A DNA stretch of 47,939 nt, taken from contig CACIXF010000006.1 of the NCBI GenBank assembly GCA_902590535.1, positions 1 to 47,939 of the forward strand, in the 5' to 3' direction. Of the stretch, positions 24,957 through 34,206 are shown piece by piece (position 1 is the first letter of the stretch; each line of letters starts with the position of its first letter). Position numbers and translations under genes: made by a program. This DNA is from an uncultured Pelagibacteraceae bacterium (GTDB taxonomy: Bacteria; Pseudomonadota; Alphaproteobacteria; Pelagibacterales; Pelagibacteraceae). The notes beneath the pieces were generated by a model. The model had not been told where the DNA came from and ran no database searches. It worked only from the letters and a program-made list of their open reading frames with translations.

Positions 24957-26038
24957 TTTTTCTCAACATAAATCGACTGACTTGGGAAAGCAAATGAAGC
25001 ACCATTTTTTTCTACAATTTCCTTAATCGCAATTGCTAATTTTTCTTTTACATCAAGCCAATTATTCCAACTTCCTGTTTTTGTAAAGCATCTTACATAC
25101 ATATCTATTGAACTATCAGAAAATTTATCAACTCTTACCGCAACACCAATTGAGGTATTGTAATCTTCGCTTGAATTAATATGACTTTCGATTTCATCTC
25201 TAATTTTTTTTAACTGATCTACCGTAGTGTCATATTGAAGCGTAATAATCCAACTGATTAACCAATTTGAAGTTTCACTTACATTTACAACTGCGTTTTC
25301 TGCAAATTGAAAATTTGGAATAATAGCAAGAGATTTGTCAAACTTTCTAATTGTTGTTGATCTAAATCCAATCTTTTCTACTACACCTTCAATAATACCC
25401 TCAACAGCTATCCAGTCTCCAATTTTAAATCTCTTTTCAACTAAAACTAAAATTCCTGATATTAAATTTTTGAATAAATCTTGTGCCCCTAATGCTACAG
25501 CAACACCAAACAATCCGAGACCTGCAATGATTGGACCTATTTTAATTCCCCACAATTCTAAAACTGCTGCTAAACCTAAAATAAAAATTAAAATTTTTAG
25601 CGATTTAATTATCCAGCCAATAAGTTCTCTTGTTAACAATTTGTCTAAACCACTAAGTATGTATGAGATTGGTTCTATGATTTGGTGAATTACCCAAAAA
25701 ATTAAAATAGTGATCAACGTTCTATTAATTGTATCTACCACTTCTCTTCCTTCTAGTGAGAAAGTCATGTAGTAGCTTGCAATAAAAAATCCTAATACAA
25801 TTGGTAAAAATCTTGCTGGACCTACAAGTGATTGAACAAAAGTATCATCTAATTTATTTGTTGTTCTTTTAGAAATAATTTCTAATTTTTTAATAACTAA
25901 TTTGCTTATTAAACCTCTAAAAATTAAGAATAGTAAAAATATTCCAATACCAATTAAGATTTGAAAAATATCAACACCAAGAATTCCTTTATTCCATACT
26001 GATAAAAATATCTCCGAAAAATTATTAATTAATTCCAT
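24953..26038 (-). CDS. mscS: Small-conductance mechanosensitive channel, MscS family
   Basis: 361 aa with five or so predicted helices. The pore helix and beta domain are clear: IAGLGLFGVAVALGAQ (Gly/Ala-packed TM3), LFKNLISGILVLVEKRFKIGDWI, and PNFQFAENAVVN. The C-terminal alpha/beta domain ends near SIYVEKK. It opens under membrane tension during hypo-osmotic shock. It is longer at the N-terminus than E. coli MscS (286 aa). It is 2 nt from hemD and overlaps yggT. Confidence 0.92.
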   Translation of the reverse strand: MELINNFSEIFLSVWNKGILGVDIFQILIGIGIFLLFLIFRGLISKLVIKKLEIISKRTTNKLDDTFVQSLVGPARFLPIVLGFFIASYYMTFSLEGREVVDTINRTLITILIFWVIHQIIEPISYILSGLDKLLTRELIGWIIKSLKILIFILGLAAVLELWGIKIGPIIAGLGLFGVAVALGAQDLFKNLISGILVLVEKRFKIGDWIAVEGIIEGVVEKIGFRSTTIRKFDKSLAIIPNFQFAENAVVNVSETSNWLISWIITLQYDTTVDQLKKIRDEIESHINSSEDYNTSIGVAVRVDKFSDSSIDMYVRCFTKTGSWNNWLDVKEKLAIAIKEIVEKNGASFAFPSQSIYVEKK

Positions 26039-26040
26039 TT

Positions 26041-26739
26041 CTAAATTTTATATAACAAAAACTCTTCTTCTCCAGGGTTAAAAAGAAAAATCTTTTTCCA
26101 TTTAATTTCGTTCAGTATTGACGAGGTTTTTTCGCCTATACACATCAAATTTGTATTCATCCATAAATTTTCGGTTTGGTAAATCTTTATGAAATTTAAG
26201 AAACTTGACGCACTATTTTGAGAGTAAACATAGACCATATCAGGCATATTTAATTTTAATTCATTAACAAATTTCTCATCAAATTTTTGATTATGATCTA
26301 CTCTGTAATTAATAATTCTTTTTACCTTAAAACCTTCGGTTAATAACTGTTGATCTAAATCAACCGATATTATTTCACCACTAACGTAAAGTAATTCTTT
26401 ATTTTTGGACTCATAACTTTGTATAATTAACTCCTTTAAGTTCGTAACATTTCCTTCAGCTGCAATTGTATTTTGAAAACCAACACTTCTTGCTTTGTTT
26501 TCTGTAGCGTTTCCAACACAAAAGCATTTAATATTTTTATCTAATTTTACTGTGTTTAAAAATTTTACTGCATTTGCACTAGTAAAAACAATTCCACCAT
26601 ATTCAGAAAAGTTAATTTCTTCATAATTAACCTTTTCAATTCTTATTAATGGAAGATGAGAAACTTGATGTCCTAATGATTGAAATTTTAATATCATTTC
26701 AGAACAATCCTCCAGTGGTCTAGTTAACAAAATATGCAT
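26041..26739 (-). CDS. hemD: Uroporphyrinogen-III synthase
   Basis: 232 aa. This family is poorly conserved, but it begins with the typical ILLTRPLEDCSEM and contains GIVFTSANAV, FCVGNATENKARSVGF and YSQNSASSFLNF, as expected. It closes hydroxymethylbilane to uroporphyrinogen III. It follows hemC by 1 nt, which fits: the two act in sequence in heme synthesis, supplying the heme that the ccm genes use. Confidence 0.9.
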   Translation of the reverse strand: MHILLTRPLEDCSEMILKFQSLGHQVSHLPLIRIEKVNYEEINFSEYGGIVFTSANAVKFLNTVKLDKNIKCFCVGNATENKARSVGFQNTIAAEGNVTNLKELIIQSYESKNKELLYVSGEIISVDLDQQLLTEGFKVKRIINYRVDHNQKFDEKFVNELKLNMPDMVYVYSQNSASSFLNFIKIYQTENLWMNTNLMCIGEKTSSILNEIKWKKIFLFNPGEEEFLLYKI

Positions 26740-26740
26740 A

Positions 26741-27658
26741 TTATCTTTTATATGAATTATTTGATTTTGTTTTTAAAAGTATTCCAATCTCTTTACCAAT
26801 TTCTTTAAACTCATTCAAATTACCAACTTTTTTTTCATAAAATCTTTGTTTACCATCTAAAGAAAAAAGTTCAGCCTCCACTATAATCTTATCTCCATCA
26901 ACCACTGAATGAGCACCAATCGCTGTTTCACAATCTCCATCTAAAACTTTTAAAATATTTCTCTCAAGATGAGCTCTTTTATGTGTTTCCTCATGATTAA
27001 TTTTGTTTAAAATAGAAATTGTCTCATCATCTTTCTCCCTGCACTGAAGAGCAATTACACCTTGACCTGCACTGGGAATTATTTCTTCAGCTGAAAAAAT
27101 TTCTGAGATTTCATTTTCAAATTTTAAAAATTTGATACCAGCATAAGACAAAATAATTGCATCATACATCCCTTCATTCAATTTTCTAATTCTAGTATCT
27201 ACATTTCCTCTAATTAGTTTACAGTTCAAATCTTGTCTAATTTTTTTTATTTGATATTCTCTTCTGTATGATGAGGTTCCAACAGTTGAATTTTCATCTA
27301 GGTCTTTAAGTTTTTTTTTATCCTTTGTAATTAAAATTTCTCTTGGGTCATTTCTTTTAAGAAAAGAATCTGTTCTTAATCCTTTTGTTTCGTTAGCAGG
27401 CATATCTTTCAGTGCATGGACTGCAATATCAATATTTTTTAACTGAAGTTCTTTTTCAATATTACTAGAAAACAAACCTTTGCCACCAAGCTCAGATAAT
27501 CTTATATCCTGTACTTGGTCACCTTTAGTTGTAATTGATTTAATTAAAATATCTTCATTACCAAGGTCGGTATTTTCAATAATCATATCTTTAGCTTGTT
27601 GAGCATAAATTAAGGCAAGCTTGCTACCCCTAGATCCAATTATTATTTTTTTTCTCAT
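26741..27658 (-). CDS. hemC: Porphobilinogen deaminase (hydroxymethylbilane synthase)
   Basis: 305 aa, full length. IIGSRGSKLALIYAQQ at the N-terminus, VHALKDMP with the catalytic Asp, the arginine-rich GNVDTRIRKL, and the dipyrromethane cofactor cysteine Cys243 in LDGDCETAIG. It polymerises four porphobilinogens. It diverges from tsaD across 54 nt and is first in the run hemC-hemD-mscS-yggT-folD. Confidence 0.97.
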   Translation of the reverse strand: MRKKIIIGSRGSKLALIYAQQAKDMIIENTDLGNEDILIKSITTKGDQVQDIRLSELGGKGLFSSNIEKELQLKNIDIAVHALKDMPANETKGLRTDSFLKRNDPREILITKDKKKLKDLDENSTVGTSSYRREYQIKKIRQDLNCKLIRGNVDTRIRKLNEGMYDAIILSYAGIKFLKFENEISEIFSAEEIIPSAGQGVIALQCREKDDETISILNKINHEETHKRAHLERNILKVLDGDCETAIGAHSVVDGDKIIVEAELFSLDGKQRFYEKKVGNLNEFKEIGKEIGILLKTKSNNSYKR

Positions 27659-27712
27659 AAAAAATTATTTCTTACTTGTATAAAGATTGTACAATTATTA
27701 AAAACTATTTGA

Positions 27713-28786
27713 ATGAGCAAAAAACCCTTAATTCTTGGAATAGAGTCTAGTTGTGATGAAACAGCAGCATCTTTAATAACTGAAAATGAAGAAGGATTCC
27801 CAGTAGTTTTATCTAACATTGTTTCTAGCCAAGAGGAGGTTCATAGGGAGTTTGGTGGTGTAGTTCCTGAACTAGCAGCACGTTCACACATTGAAAAAAT
27901 TGATTGGATTGTCAAAAAAGCTATTGATGAAAGTGGAAGAAAAATTGAAGAAATAGATGCAGTTGCTTCTACTGCTGGTCCTGGATTAATTGTTTGTTTA
28001 TCAGTTGGGTTAAGTTTTGGTAAAGCTTTCGCAACATCAATGAATAAACCTTTTATTGCTGTTAATCATTTAGAGGGACATGCTTTAAGTCCAAAACTAA
28101 ATACAAATTTAAATTATCCATATTTACTTCTTTTAATTTCTGGTGGGCACTCACAATATTTAAGTGTTCAGAATCTTGGTAAATTTAAAAGATTGGGAAC
28201 AACTATTGATGATGCATTAGGTGAGGCGTTTGACAAAACGGCAAAACTTTTAGGAATAGAATTTCCAGGAGGACCTCAAATAGAAATTTTAGCTAAAAAA
28301 GGTGATCCAGAAAAATATGATTTACCAAAACCAATTTTCAGCAAAGGAGGATGCAATCTTTCTTTTGCAGGTCTAAAAACTGCAGTGTTGAAGATAAGCA
28401 AAACAATTAAATCAGAACAAGATAAATATGATCTTGCAGCATCATTTCAAAAAACAATTGAAGAAATTTTATATAAGAAAACAAAAATTGCTTTTACTGA
28501 ATTTGAAAAAATAAATGAACTTAATGAAAAAATTTTCGTTGTTGCTGGAGGGGTTGCGGCAAATAAAAAAATTAGATCTATGTTAATTAATCTATGTGAA
28601 GAAAATAATTATAAAAGTATTTTTCCACCTATAGAGTTCTGTGGAGATAATGCAGCAATGATTGCAATGGTAGGTTTAGAAAAATTTAAATTAAATCAAT
28701 TTAATAATTTAGATTATCCAGCAAAGCCTAGATGGCCTTTAGATGAAGATGCAGCTTTTCTCAAAGGTGCTGGAGTTCAATTATAA
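27713..28786 (+). CDS. tsaD: tRNA N6-adenosine threonylcarbamoyltransferase TsaD
   Basis: 357 aa. GIESSCDETAAS (9-20) is the ASKHA phosphate loop; the metal motif HLEGH (His119, His123) and GGHSQYL, GGPQIE, VAGGVAANKKIR follow in the family order. It transfers threonylcarbamoyl to A37 of ANN-decoding tRNAs with TsaB and TsaE. Its stop and the EVE start share one base (TAATG). Confidence 0.97.
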   Translation: MSKKPLILGIESSCDETAASLITENEEGFPVVLSNIVSSQEEVHREFGGVVPELAARSHIEKIDWIVKKAIDESGRKIEEIDAVASTAGPGLIVCLSVGLSFGKAFATSMNKPFIAVNHLEGHALSPKLNTNLNYPYLLLLISGGHSQYLSVQNLGKFKRLGTTIDDALGEAFDKTAKLLGIEFPGGPQIEILAKKGDPEKYDLPKPIFSKGGCNLSFAGLKTAVLKISKTIKSEQDKYDLAASFQKTIEEILYKKTKIAFTEFEKINELNEKIFVVAGGVAANKKIRSMLINLCEENNYKSIFPPIEFCGDNAAMIAMVGLEKFKLNQFNNLDYPAKPRWPLDEDAAFLKGAGVQL

Positions 28787-29199
28787 TGAAGTATTGGTTA
28801 ATTAAATCCGAGCCAGATGTTTGGTCAATTGATCAACAAAAAAAAGCTGGTGTTAAAGGTGCACCTTGGGATGGTGTTAGAAATTATCAAGCTGCTAAAA
28901 ATTTAAAGAGCATGAAGAAAGGAGATCTTTGTTTTTTTTATCATTCAAATATCGGAAAGGAGATAGTTGGAGTCGTAAAAGTTATTAAAGAATCTTATAT
29001 AGATAAAACTGACAAAACAGGGAGGTTTGTTGCAGTTACTGTTCAATTTAAATCTAAATTTTCAAAGCCTATAACACTCGAAAATATTAAAAAAAATAAG
29101 GATTTAAGCCATTTAGCTCTTATAAAGCAAAGTAGGCTTTCTGTAATGCCTGTTGATTATAAAAGCTGGAAAATTATAAATAACATGAGTAAAATTTAA
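28786..29199 (+). CDS. EVE domain protein
   Basis: 137 aa, a single EVE (PUA-like) domain: it opens with YWLIKSEPDVWSI, then GAPWDGVRNYQAAKNL and KGDLCFFYHSN, and ends with LSVMPVDYKSWKII. EVE domains bind modified bases in DNA or RNA through an aromatic pocket. The overlap with tsaD (TAATG) fits a role near RNA modification, but none is shown. No signal or membrane segment. Confidence 0.92.
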   Translation: MKYWLIKSEPDVWSIDQQKKAGVKGAPWDGVRNYQAAKNLKSMKKGDLCFFYHSNIGKEIVGVVKVIKESYIDKTDKTGRFVAVTVQFKSKFSKPITLENIKKNKDLSHLALIKQSRLSVMPVDYKSWKIINNMSKI

Positions 29200-29214
29200 A
29201 AAAAAAATTATCCT

Positions 29215-31311
29215 ATGCCAAAAAAAAAGAAGAAGAAAAGCAAGGTAAGAAAAAAAAAGTCTAAAGTTAGAAAAAAAACCTCAAAAAAGGTGAAGAAAAG
29301 ATCTAAAGTTAGAAAAAAAAAATCCAGAAAAGTAAAAAAAAGAATTAAAGCCAAAAAAGAAAACGGAAATACACCTCCTGAAGTTGTTATTAAAACAAAA
29401 CCAGAATGGGTTAAAAGTAGCTTAGCAAACAAAAGTAAATATCAACAAAAATATTCTCAATCTATAAAGAGTAATGATGAATTTTGGAGAAAAGAAGGAA
29501 AAAGAATTACATGGATAAAACCTTATAAAAAAATTAAAGACATAAAATATAGTACAAAAGAAGTAAAAATTAAATGGTTTGAAGATGGTACTTTAAATGC
29601 TTCAGCAAATTGTATTGATAGACACTTAAAAGATAAAAAAGATAAAACCGCTATTATTTGGGTAGGTGATGATCCAAAAGATAGTCAAAAAATTTCTTAT
29701 AAACAACTTCACCAAAAAGTTTCGAAAGCAGCCAATGGTTTAAAAAAATTAGGAATTAAAAAAGGTGACCGTGTAACAATTTATTTAACTATGATACCAG
29801 AGTTAGCAATTTTAATGCTGGCCTGTGTAAGAATTGGTGCAGTTCATTCGATTATTTTTGGAGGTTTTTCAGCAGATTCTATTTCAGGAAGAGTGAATGA
29901 TTGTGAGTCTGAATACATCATTACTGCAGATGAAGGAGTGCGAGGTGGAAAAACTATTCCACTGAAATATACAGTTGATGAAGCTTTAATGAGTTGTCCA
30001 AATGTTAAGAAATGCATTGTTGTAAAACGAACAGGAAATTACATAAACTGGGATCAAAATAGAGATGTTTGGTTTCATGATTTAATTAAAGACGTTCCAA
30101 ATCATTGTGAACCTGAAGAAATGAACGCTGAAGATCCTTTGTTTATTTTATATACTTCAGGTTCAACAGGTAAACCTAAAGGAGTTCTTCATACTACTGG
30201 CGGTTATATGGTTTATGCATCAATGACACATCAATATATTTTTAACTACAAACCAAAAGATATTTATTGGTGTACTGCTGATATTGGTTGGGTTACTGGA
30301 CATAGTTATATTATTTATGGGCCACTTTCGAATGGTGCAACTACTATAATGTTTGAAGGAATTCCAAATTATCCTGATAGTTCAAGGTGGTGGCAAATAG
30401 TTGATAAATATAAAGTAAATACATTTTATACAGCACCAACTGCAATTAGAGCTTTGATGCGTGAAGGTGATAAACCTGTTAAAAAAACATCTAGAAAATC
30501 ACTTAAGCTTTTAGGAACGGTGGGAGAACCAATAAATCCGGAGGCTTGGATGTGGTACTATAAAACTGTGGGTAATTCCAAATGCCCTATTGTAGATACT
30601 TGGTGGCAAACAGAAACCGGAGGTATAATGATTGCTCCTCAAACAGGGGCTATTCCTCTAAAACCTGGTTCTGCAACAAAGCCTTTCTATGGAATTAAGC
30701 CTGTCCTTGTTGATAAAAATGGTAAAGAGATAAAAGGTGCTGGTGAAGGAAGATTATGTATAGCTCAATCATGGCCTGGACAAATGAGAACCGTTTATGG
30801 TGATCATCAAAGATTTATCGATACATACTTTTCTCAATTTAATGGAAAATATTTCACTGGTGATGGATGTCGAAGAGATAAAGATGGATATTACTGGATC
30901 ACTGGTCGAGTAGATGATGTAATTATTGTTTCGGGACATAATCTTGGAACAGCTGAAATTGAAAGCGCGTTTGTTGCTCATCCAAAAGTAGCTGAAGCTG
31001 CTGTAGTTGGTTACCCTCACGATATAAAAGGTAATGGTTTATATTGTTATGTAACATTAAATGCAGGAGAAAACGAAACAGGCGAACTTGAAAGAGATCT
31101 TAAACTTTGGGTTAGAAAACAAATCGGACCTCTTGCAACTCCAGATCTAATTCATTTTACTCCAGGTCTTCCTAAAACAAGATCAGGAAAAATAATGAGA
31201 AGAATTCTAAGAAAGATTGCTGCCAATGAACATGGTCAATTAGGAGATACAACTACTCTGGCAGATCCAAGTGTAGTTGATAGTTTGGTTGAAAATAGAA
31301 AAAATATTTAA
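29215..31311 (+). CDS. acs: Acetyl-CoA synthetase with a Lys/Arg-rich heptad-repeat N-terminal tail
   Basis: 698 aa, about 45 longer than E. coli Acs. The core is complete: [12 protein letters not shown] near residue 312 (P-loop), [28 protein letters not shown], and [11 protein letters not shown] near 655 with the acetylation-regulated Lys. It makes acetyl-CoA from acetate via acetyl-AMP. Residues 3-48 are almost only Lys, Arg, Ser and Val, arranged as five heptads. ATG 29215 is the only ATG before the core; a GTG at residue 26 would still leave half the tail. Located 15 nt after the EVE gene and near an acetate-type symporter. Confidence 0.95.
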   Translation: MPKKKKKKSKVRKKKSKVRKKTSKKVKKRSKVRKKKSRKVKKRIKAKKENGNTPPEVVIKTKPEWVKSSLANKSKYQQKYSQSIKSNDEFWRKEGKRITWIKPYKKIKDIKYSTKEVKIKWFEDGTLNASANCIDRHLKDKKDKTAIIWVGDDPKDSQKISYKQLHQKVSKAANGLKKLGIKKGDRVTIYLTMIPELAILMLACVRIGAVHSIIFGGFSADSISGRVNDCESEYIITADEGVRGGKTIPLKYTVDEALMSCPNVKKCIVVKRTGNYINWDQNRDVWFHDLIKDVPNHCEPEEMNAEDPLFILYTSGSTGKPKGVLHTTGGYMVYASMTHQYIFNYKPKDIYWCTADIGWVTGHSYIIYGPLSNGATTIMFEGIPNYPDSSRWWQIVDKYKVNTFYTAPTAIRALMREGDKPVKKTSRKSLKLLGTVGEPINPEAWMWYYKTVGNSKCPIVDTWWQTETGGIMIAPQTGAIPLKPGSATKPFYGIKPVLVDKNGKEIKGAGEGRLCIAQSWPGQMRTVYGDHQRFIDTYFSQFNGKYFTGDGCRRDKDGYYWITGRVDDVIIVSGHNLGTAEIESAFVAHPKVAEAAVVGYPHDIKGNGLYCYVTLNAGENETGELERDLKLWVRKQIGPLATPDLIHFTPGLPKTRSGKIMRRILRKIAANEHGQLGDTTTLADPSVVDSLVENRKNI
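29239..29343 (+). repeat. Five tandem 21-nt units encoding the Acs basic heptads
   Basis: The units encode [28 protein letters not shown] and SRKVKKR (residues 9-43). The second plus third and the fourth plus fifth units form a 42-nt tandem duplication: the 19-mer starting at 29260 recurs exactly at 29302. Such in-frame repeats expand and contract easily, so length may vary between strains. Confidence 0.85.
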
Positions 31312-31931
31312 AACTGAATTAAATCTTTAAACTCTTGTTTAACAACATCCCATTTTAAAATCATCGAATTTAAAACAATCTTTCGATCTAAAGTTTTTAA
31401 TTCATCTGCAATCGGAGCCCATTTATATAAAGAGAGTGCACTAGGATTAAAAGGTAAGTCCTGATAATAAACATCCCAATTTATTTTATCCAATCTTTCA
31501 TCAAAACTTTTCCTAGCTTCATCAATAATATTTAATGGCATCTTATTAGAAATTTCATCATCCAAAATTTTTTTGAAAATTTCGTTAGCTTTATGAATAT
31601 CCTGATAATTAAAATTAACTTTCAAATAGGAAAAAGTAAAAAAAGTTAAATCTTGTAATGCAACTGAATAAATATTCCATTTGGCAAGATTTACTGATGA
31701 CATAAATTCATCATTATCAAAATGAAGAACGTATCTTGTTCCCATTCTAGTTTTTAGATAATTATATAAAGTAACTTGAGTGGCCCATGCAGATTTAGTT
31801 TGAATAAACAGTTCTAATTCATCTAAAGTTTTTATTTTTTTCTTTGGAATAAACGCCTTAAACATGGCGAATAAATATGTTTTAAAATCCTCAAGTTTAA
31901 TGTCTCTCCAAGTTAATTTATATTTTCCCAT
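31308..31931 (-). CDS. Conserved alphaproteobacterial protein of unknown function
   Basis: 207 aa from ATG 31931 (a TTG 21 nt upstream is less likely). No signal peptide, membrane helix or catalytic motif. The block [17 protein letters not shown] followed by [23 protein letters not shown] is, from memory, shared with proteins in other alphaproteobacteria, sometimes named 'esterase' without evidence. Its stop overlaps that of acs in TTAA. It is divergent from the symporter genes. Confidence 0.72.
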   Translation of the reverse strand: MGKYKLTWRDIKLEDFKTYLFAMFKAFIPKKKIKTLDELELFIQTKSAWATQVTLYNYLKTRMGTRYVLHFDNDEFMSSVNLAKWNIYSVALQDLTFFTFSYLKVNFNYQDIHKANEIFKKILDDEISNKMPLNIIDEARKSFDERLDKINWDVYYQDLPFNPSALSLYKWAPIADELKTLDRKIVLNSMILKWDVVKQEFKDLIQF

Positions 31932-32040
31932 GTAAATTTGTAAGTGCGCCAATTATATCTTAAAAAAGTAAGTAAATAAGTACCTAATATGATCAATTTT
32001 TAGGGTTTTCAAAGCTCTCATAATGGTTATGGTTTTACCC

Positions 32041-32050
32041 AGTTATAACT
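32041..32050. promoter_or_regulatory. Perfect 10-bp palindrome ahead of the symporter operon
   Basis: AGTTATAACT at 32041-32050 reads the same on both strands, 16 nt before the start codon. Its centre contains TATAAC, a -10-like hexamer, without a good -35 at 17 nt. An alternative weak promoter is TTTTCA (32006-32011) with TATGGT (32028-32033). It could be an operator, a promoter part or chance. Confidence 0.2.
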
Positions 32051-32053
32051 AAA

Positions 32054-32062
32054 AAGAGAGGT
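32054..32062 (+). promoter_or_regulatory. Strong ribosome binding site of the symporter small subunit
   Basis: AAGAGAGGT lies 4 nt before ATG 32067. It is one of the few clear Shine-Dalgarno sequences in this window, fitting high expression of the symporter. Confidence 0.6.
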
Positions 32063-32066
32063 ATAA

Positions 32067-32327
32067 ATGTCAAATCAACAAAAACACTGGGAAAAAACCA
32101 GGTCATTGTTATTTATAACATTGGCAATTTGGTTTGTTTTCTCAATTGGCATCTTTCTCTTTGGAGCTGAAATGAACGAGGTCGCAGGACCTTTCGGTTA
32201 TCCATGGACATATTGGTTTACATGTCAGGGATCTCTTGGTGCTTTCGTAATCCTTATTTTCTGGTTTGCGAACAGACAAGAAAAAATCGACGAAGAGTTC
32301 GGCTTTAGCGAAAGAGAGGACGAATAA
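32067..32327 (+). CDS. Sodium/solute symporter small subunit (DUF4212)
   Basis: 86 aa with two membrane helices (about 15-37 and 50-70). GPFGYPWTYWFTCQGSLGAF between them and the ending RQEKIDEEFG are the DUF4212 signature. The protein always pairs with a large SSS-family symporter, here starting in its stop codon (TAATG). It resembles YhjB/YwcA-type accessory subunits. Confidence 0.92.
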   Translation: MSNQQKHWEKTRSLLFITLAIWFVFSIGIFLFGAEMNEVAGPFGYPWTYWFTCQGSLGAFVILIFWFANRQEKIDEEFGFSEREDE

Positions 32328-34138
32328 TGAAAGGTAATTTCATAGATAATTTGCCTAAAGTTTATGGAATCTATACTGGAGGATTTATAGGTTTCATAAT
32401 CATCATGGCAATTGCTGAACAGATGGGTATGACAGCTAAAGCGATTGGTATCGCTTTCGTTGCATTTACTGTATTCATCTATGCATTAATCGGTTGGCTA
32501 TCAAGAACAGCCCAAGCAGATGCATATTACGTAGCTGGTAGGCAAGTACCTACTGTCTTCAACGGAATGGCGACAGCAGCAGACTGGATGTCTGGTGCTT
32601 CATTCGTTGCAATGGCAGGTGGTATTTACTTTAAAGGTTACGGCTATATGGCTCTACTTGTAGGTTGGACTGGTGGTTACGTGCTTGTTGCATCTTTGTT
32701 AGCACCATACTTAAGAAAATTTGGCTGTTATACAGTTCCAGATTTTATAGGTACTAGATACGGTGGTAACTTAGCTAGATTTAGCGCAGTTGTAGTTTTA
32801 ACTGTTGCTTCATTTACTTATGTGACTGCACAAATTAACGCTACAGGTACTATTGCATCTGTTGCACTTGATATCCCATTCCAATACGCAGTTTATGTTG
32901 GACTAATAAGTATTTTATTATGTTCAATGTTAGGTGGTATGAGAGGGGTAACTTGGACACAGGTTGCACAATATATCGTACTGATTATAGCTTACTTACT
33001 TCCAGTTTTCTGGATCAGTAACAAAATGGGTGCGGGTTTCTTCCCTCACTTTATGTTAGCTGATGAGGTAGCTAGAATTGGTGAATTAGAACAACAGTTT
33101 GGTTTTGTTAAAAACGCAGCTGCTGATCTAAAATCAGTACCTAAAGGCTTAGCAGGAATAACTAAAGCTCACTCTGCAGTGAACGCTACACCTTGGGCAT
33201 TTATTTCATTAGCACTAGCGATGATGATGGGAACAGCTTCATTACCGCACGTGATGATGAGATACTTTACTACTCCAAGTGTAAAAGCAGCTAGAAAATC
33301 AGTAGGTTGGTCATTATTCTTTATCTTCCTACTTTATTCTTCTGCTCCAATGTTAGCTACATTATCTAAGTTATCATTGATCGACCCGAATTTACCAACT
33401 GGTATTATCGGTAAGACATTTGCAGAAGTGGAAGCGATAGATTGGTACCAAAACTGGAACCAAGCAAACCTAATGTTTATCAGCGACTTTAACGGAAATG
33501 GAACTCTAGAATTAAATGAGTTCTTCATGGGTGGTAAAGCCGTTGTATTAGCAACACCAGAGATAGCTGGATTACCTTATGTAATTTCAGGTCTAGTTGC
33601 TGCAGGGGGTATGGCAGCTGCCATGTCAACTGCTGATGGTTTGATTCTAGCAATTGCAAACGCTATATCACATGATGTTTACTATAAGATCATTGATCCA
33701 AAAGCGGAAACTGCAAAAAGACTACTTGTTGCAAGGGTATTACTTGTAGTAATTGGTTTTGCTGGAGCGACTATTGCAGCAATGGAGATACAAGGAATCT
33801 TAGGTTCGGTTATCTGGGCTTTTGATTTTGCGATGTCTGGATTGTTCTTCCCACTTGTACTTGGTGTATGGTGGAAGAGAGCTAATAGACAAGGTGCGAT
33901 TGCTGGTATGCTAGGAGGTCTAGCTGCTGGTACTTGGTACTTAGTTTGGGTGCGAACTGGTGGAAGTGGATTCCTAGGAATTACACAGTTAACATTTGGT
34001 ATCTTCGGATCAGCTGTTAGTTTAGTTTTAATGGTAGTAGTTAGTTTAATGACTACAGAACCAGATAAAGCTACTCAAAAAATGGTTGATGATGTACGTG
34101 TACCGAGTGGTAAAACAATTCTTGGTAAATCACACTAA
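32327..34138 (+). CDS. Sodium/solute symporter, ActP-like VC_2705 type, with EF-hand-like loop
   Basis: 603 aa, SSS family. Many helices: AGRQVPTVFNGMATAADWMSGASF holds the substrate/Na+ region, SLPHVMMRYFTTPS is typical, and AAAMSTADGLILAIANA closes the core. The close location to acs suggests acetate or another short carboxylate as substrate. Residues 387-398 (DFNGNGTLELNE) fit the 12-residue EF-hand calcium loop at every ligand position. Codons ending in C (TTC, TAC, AAC, ATC) are more frequent than in neighbours, as expected for a highly expressed gene. A strong terminator follows. Confidence 0.93.
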   Translation: MKGNFIDNLPKVYGIYTGGFIGFIIIMAIAEQMGMTAKAIGIAFVAFTVFIYALIGWLSRTAQADAYYVAGRQVPTVFNGMATAADWMSGASFVAMAGGIYFKGYGYMALLVGWTGGYVLVASLLAPYLRKFGCYTVPDFIGTRYGGNLARFSAVVVLTVASFTYVTAQINATGTIASVALDIPFQYAVYVGLISILLCSMLGGMRGVTWTQVAQYIVLIIAYLLPVFWISNKMGAGFFPHFMLADEVARIGELEQQFGFVKNAAADLKSVPKGLAGITKAHSAVNATPWAFISLALAMMMGTASLPHVMMRYFTTPSVKAARKSVGWSLFFIFLLYSSAPMLATLSKLSLIDPNLPTGIIGKTFAEVEAIDWYQNWNQANLMFISDFNGNGTLELNEFFMGGKAVVLATPEIAGLPYVISGLVAAGGMAAAMSTADGLILAIANAISHDVYYKIIDPKAETAKRLLVARVLLVVIGFAGATIAAMEIQGILGSVIWAFDFAMSGLFFPLVLGVWWKRANRQGAIAGMLGGLAAGTWYLVWVRTGGSGFLGITQLTFGIFGSAVSLVLMVVVSLMTTEPDKATQKMVDDVRVPSGKTILGKSH

Positions 34139-34148
34139 ATAATCTTTT

Positions 34149-34175
34149 AAAGGGGCGATTAATTTCGCCCCTTTT
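34149..34175 (+). terminator. Strong rho-independent terminator of the symporter operon
   Basis: AAAGGGGCGA (34149-34158), loop TTAATT, TCGCCCCTTT (34165-34174), then T and ATTT. The 10-bp perfect stem has six G-C pairs in one of the most AT-rich regions. It begins 10 nt after the symporter stop and is the clearest terminator in the window. Confidence 0.9.
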
Positions 34176-34206
34176 ATTTCATTACATTTTCCAATATAAA
34201 TTTTAA

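Noticed and set aside
27688..27695. TTGTACAA palindrome between hemC and tsaD as an operator
   Set aside because: 8 bp only, no second copy, and no matching promoter elements with acceptable spacing on either strand.
29208..29432. 74-aa Phe/Leu-rich frame on the minus strand, looking like a membrane peptide
   Set aside because: It is the complement of the A-rich Lys tail of Acs; poly-Lys codons read backwards as Phe/Leu. No independent support.
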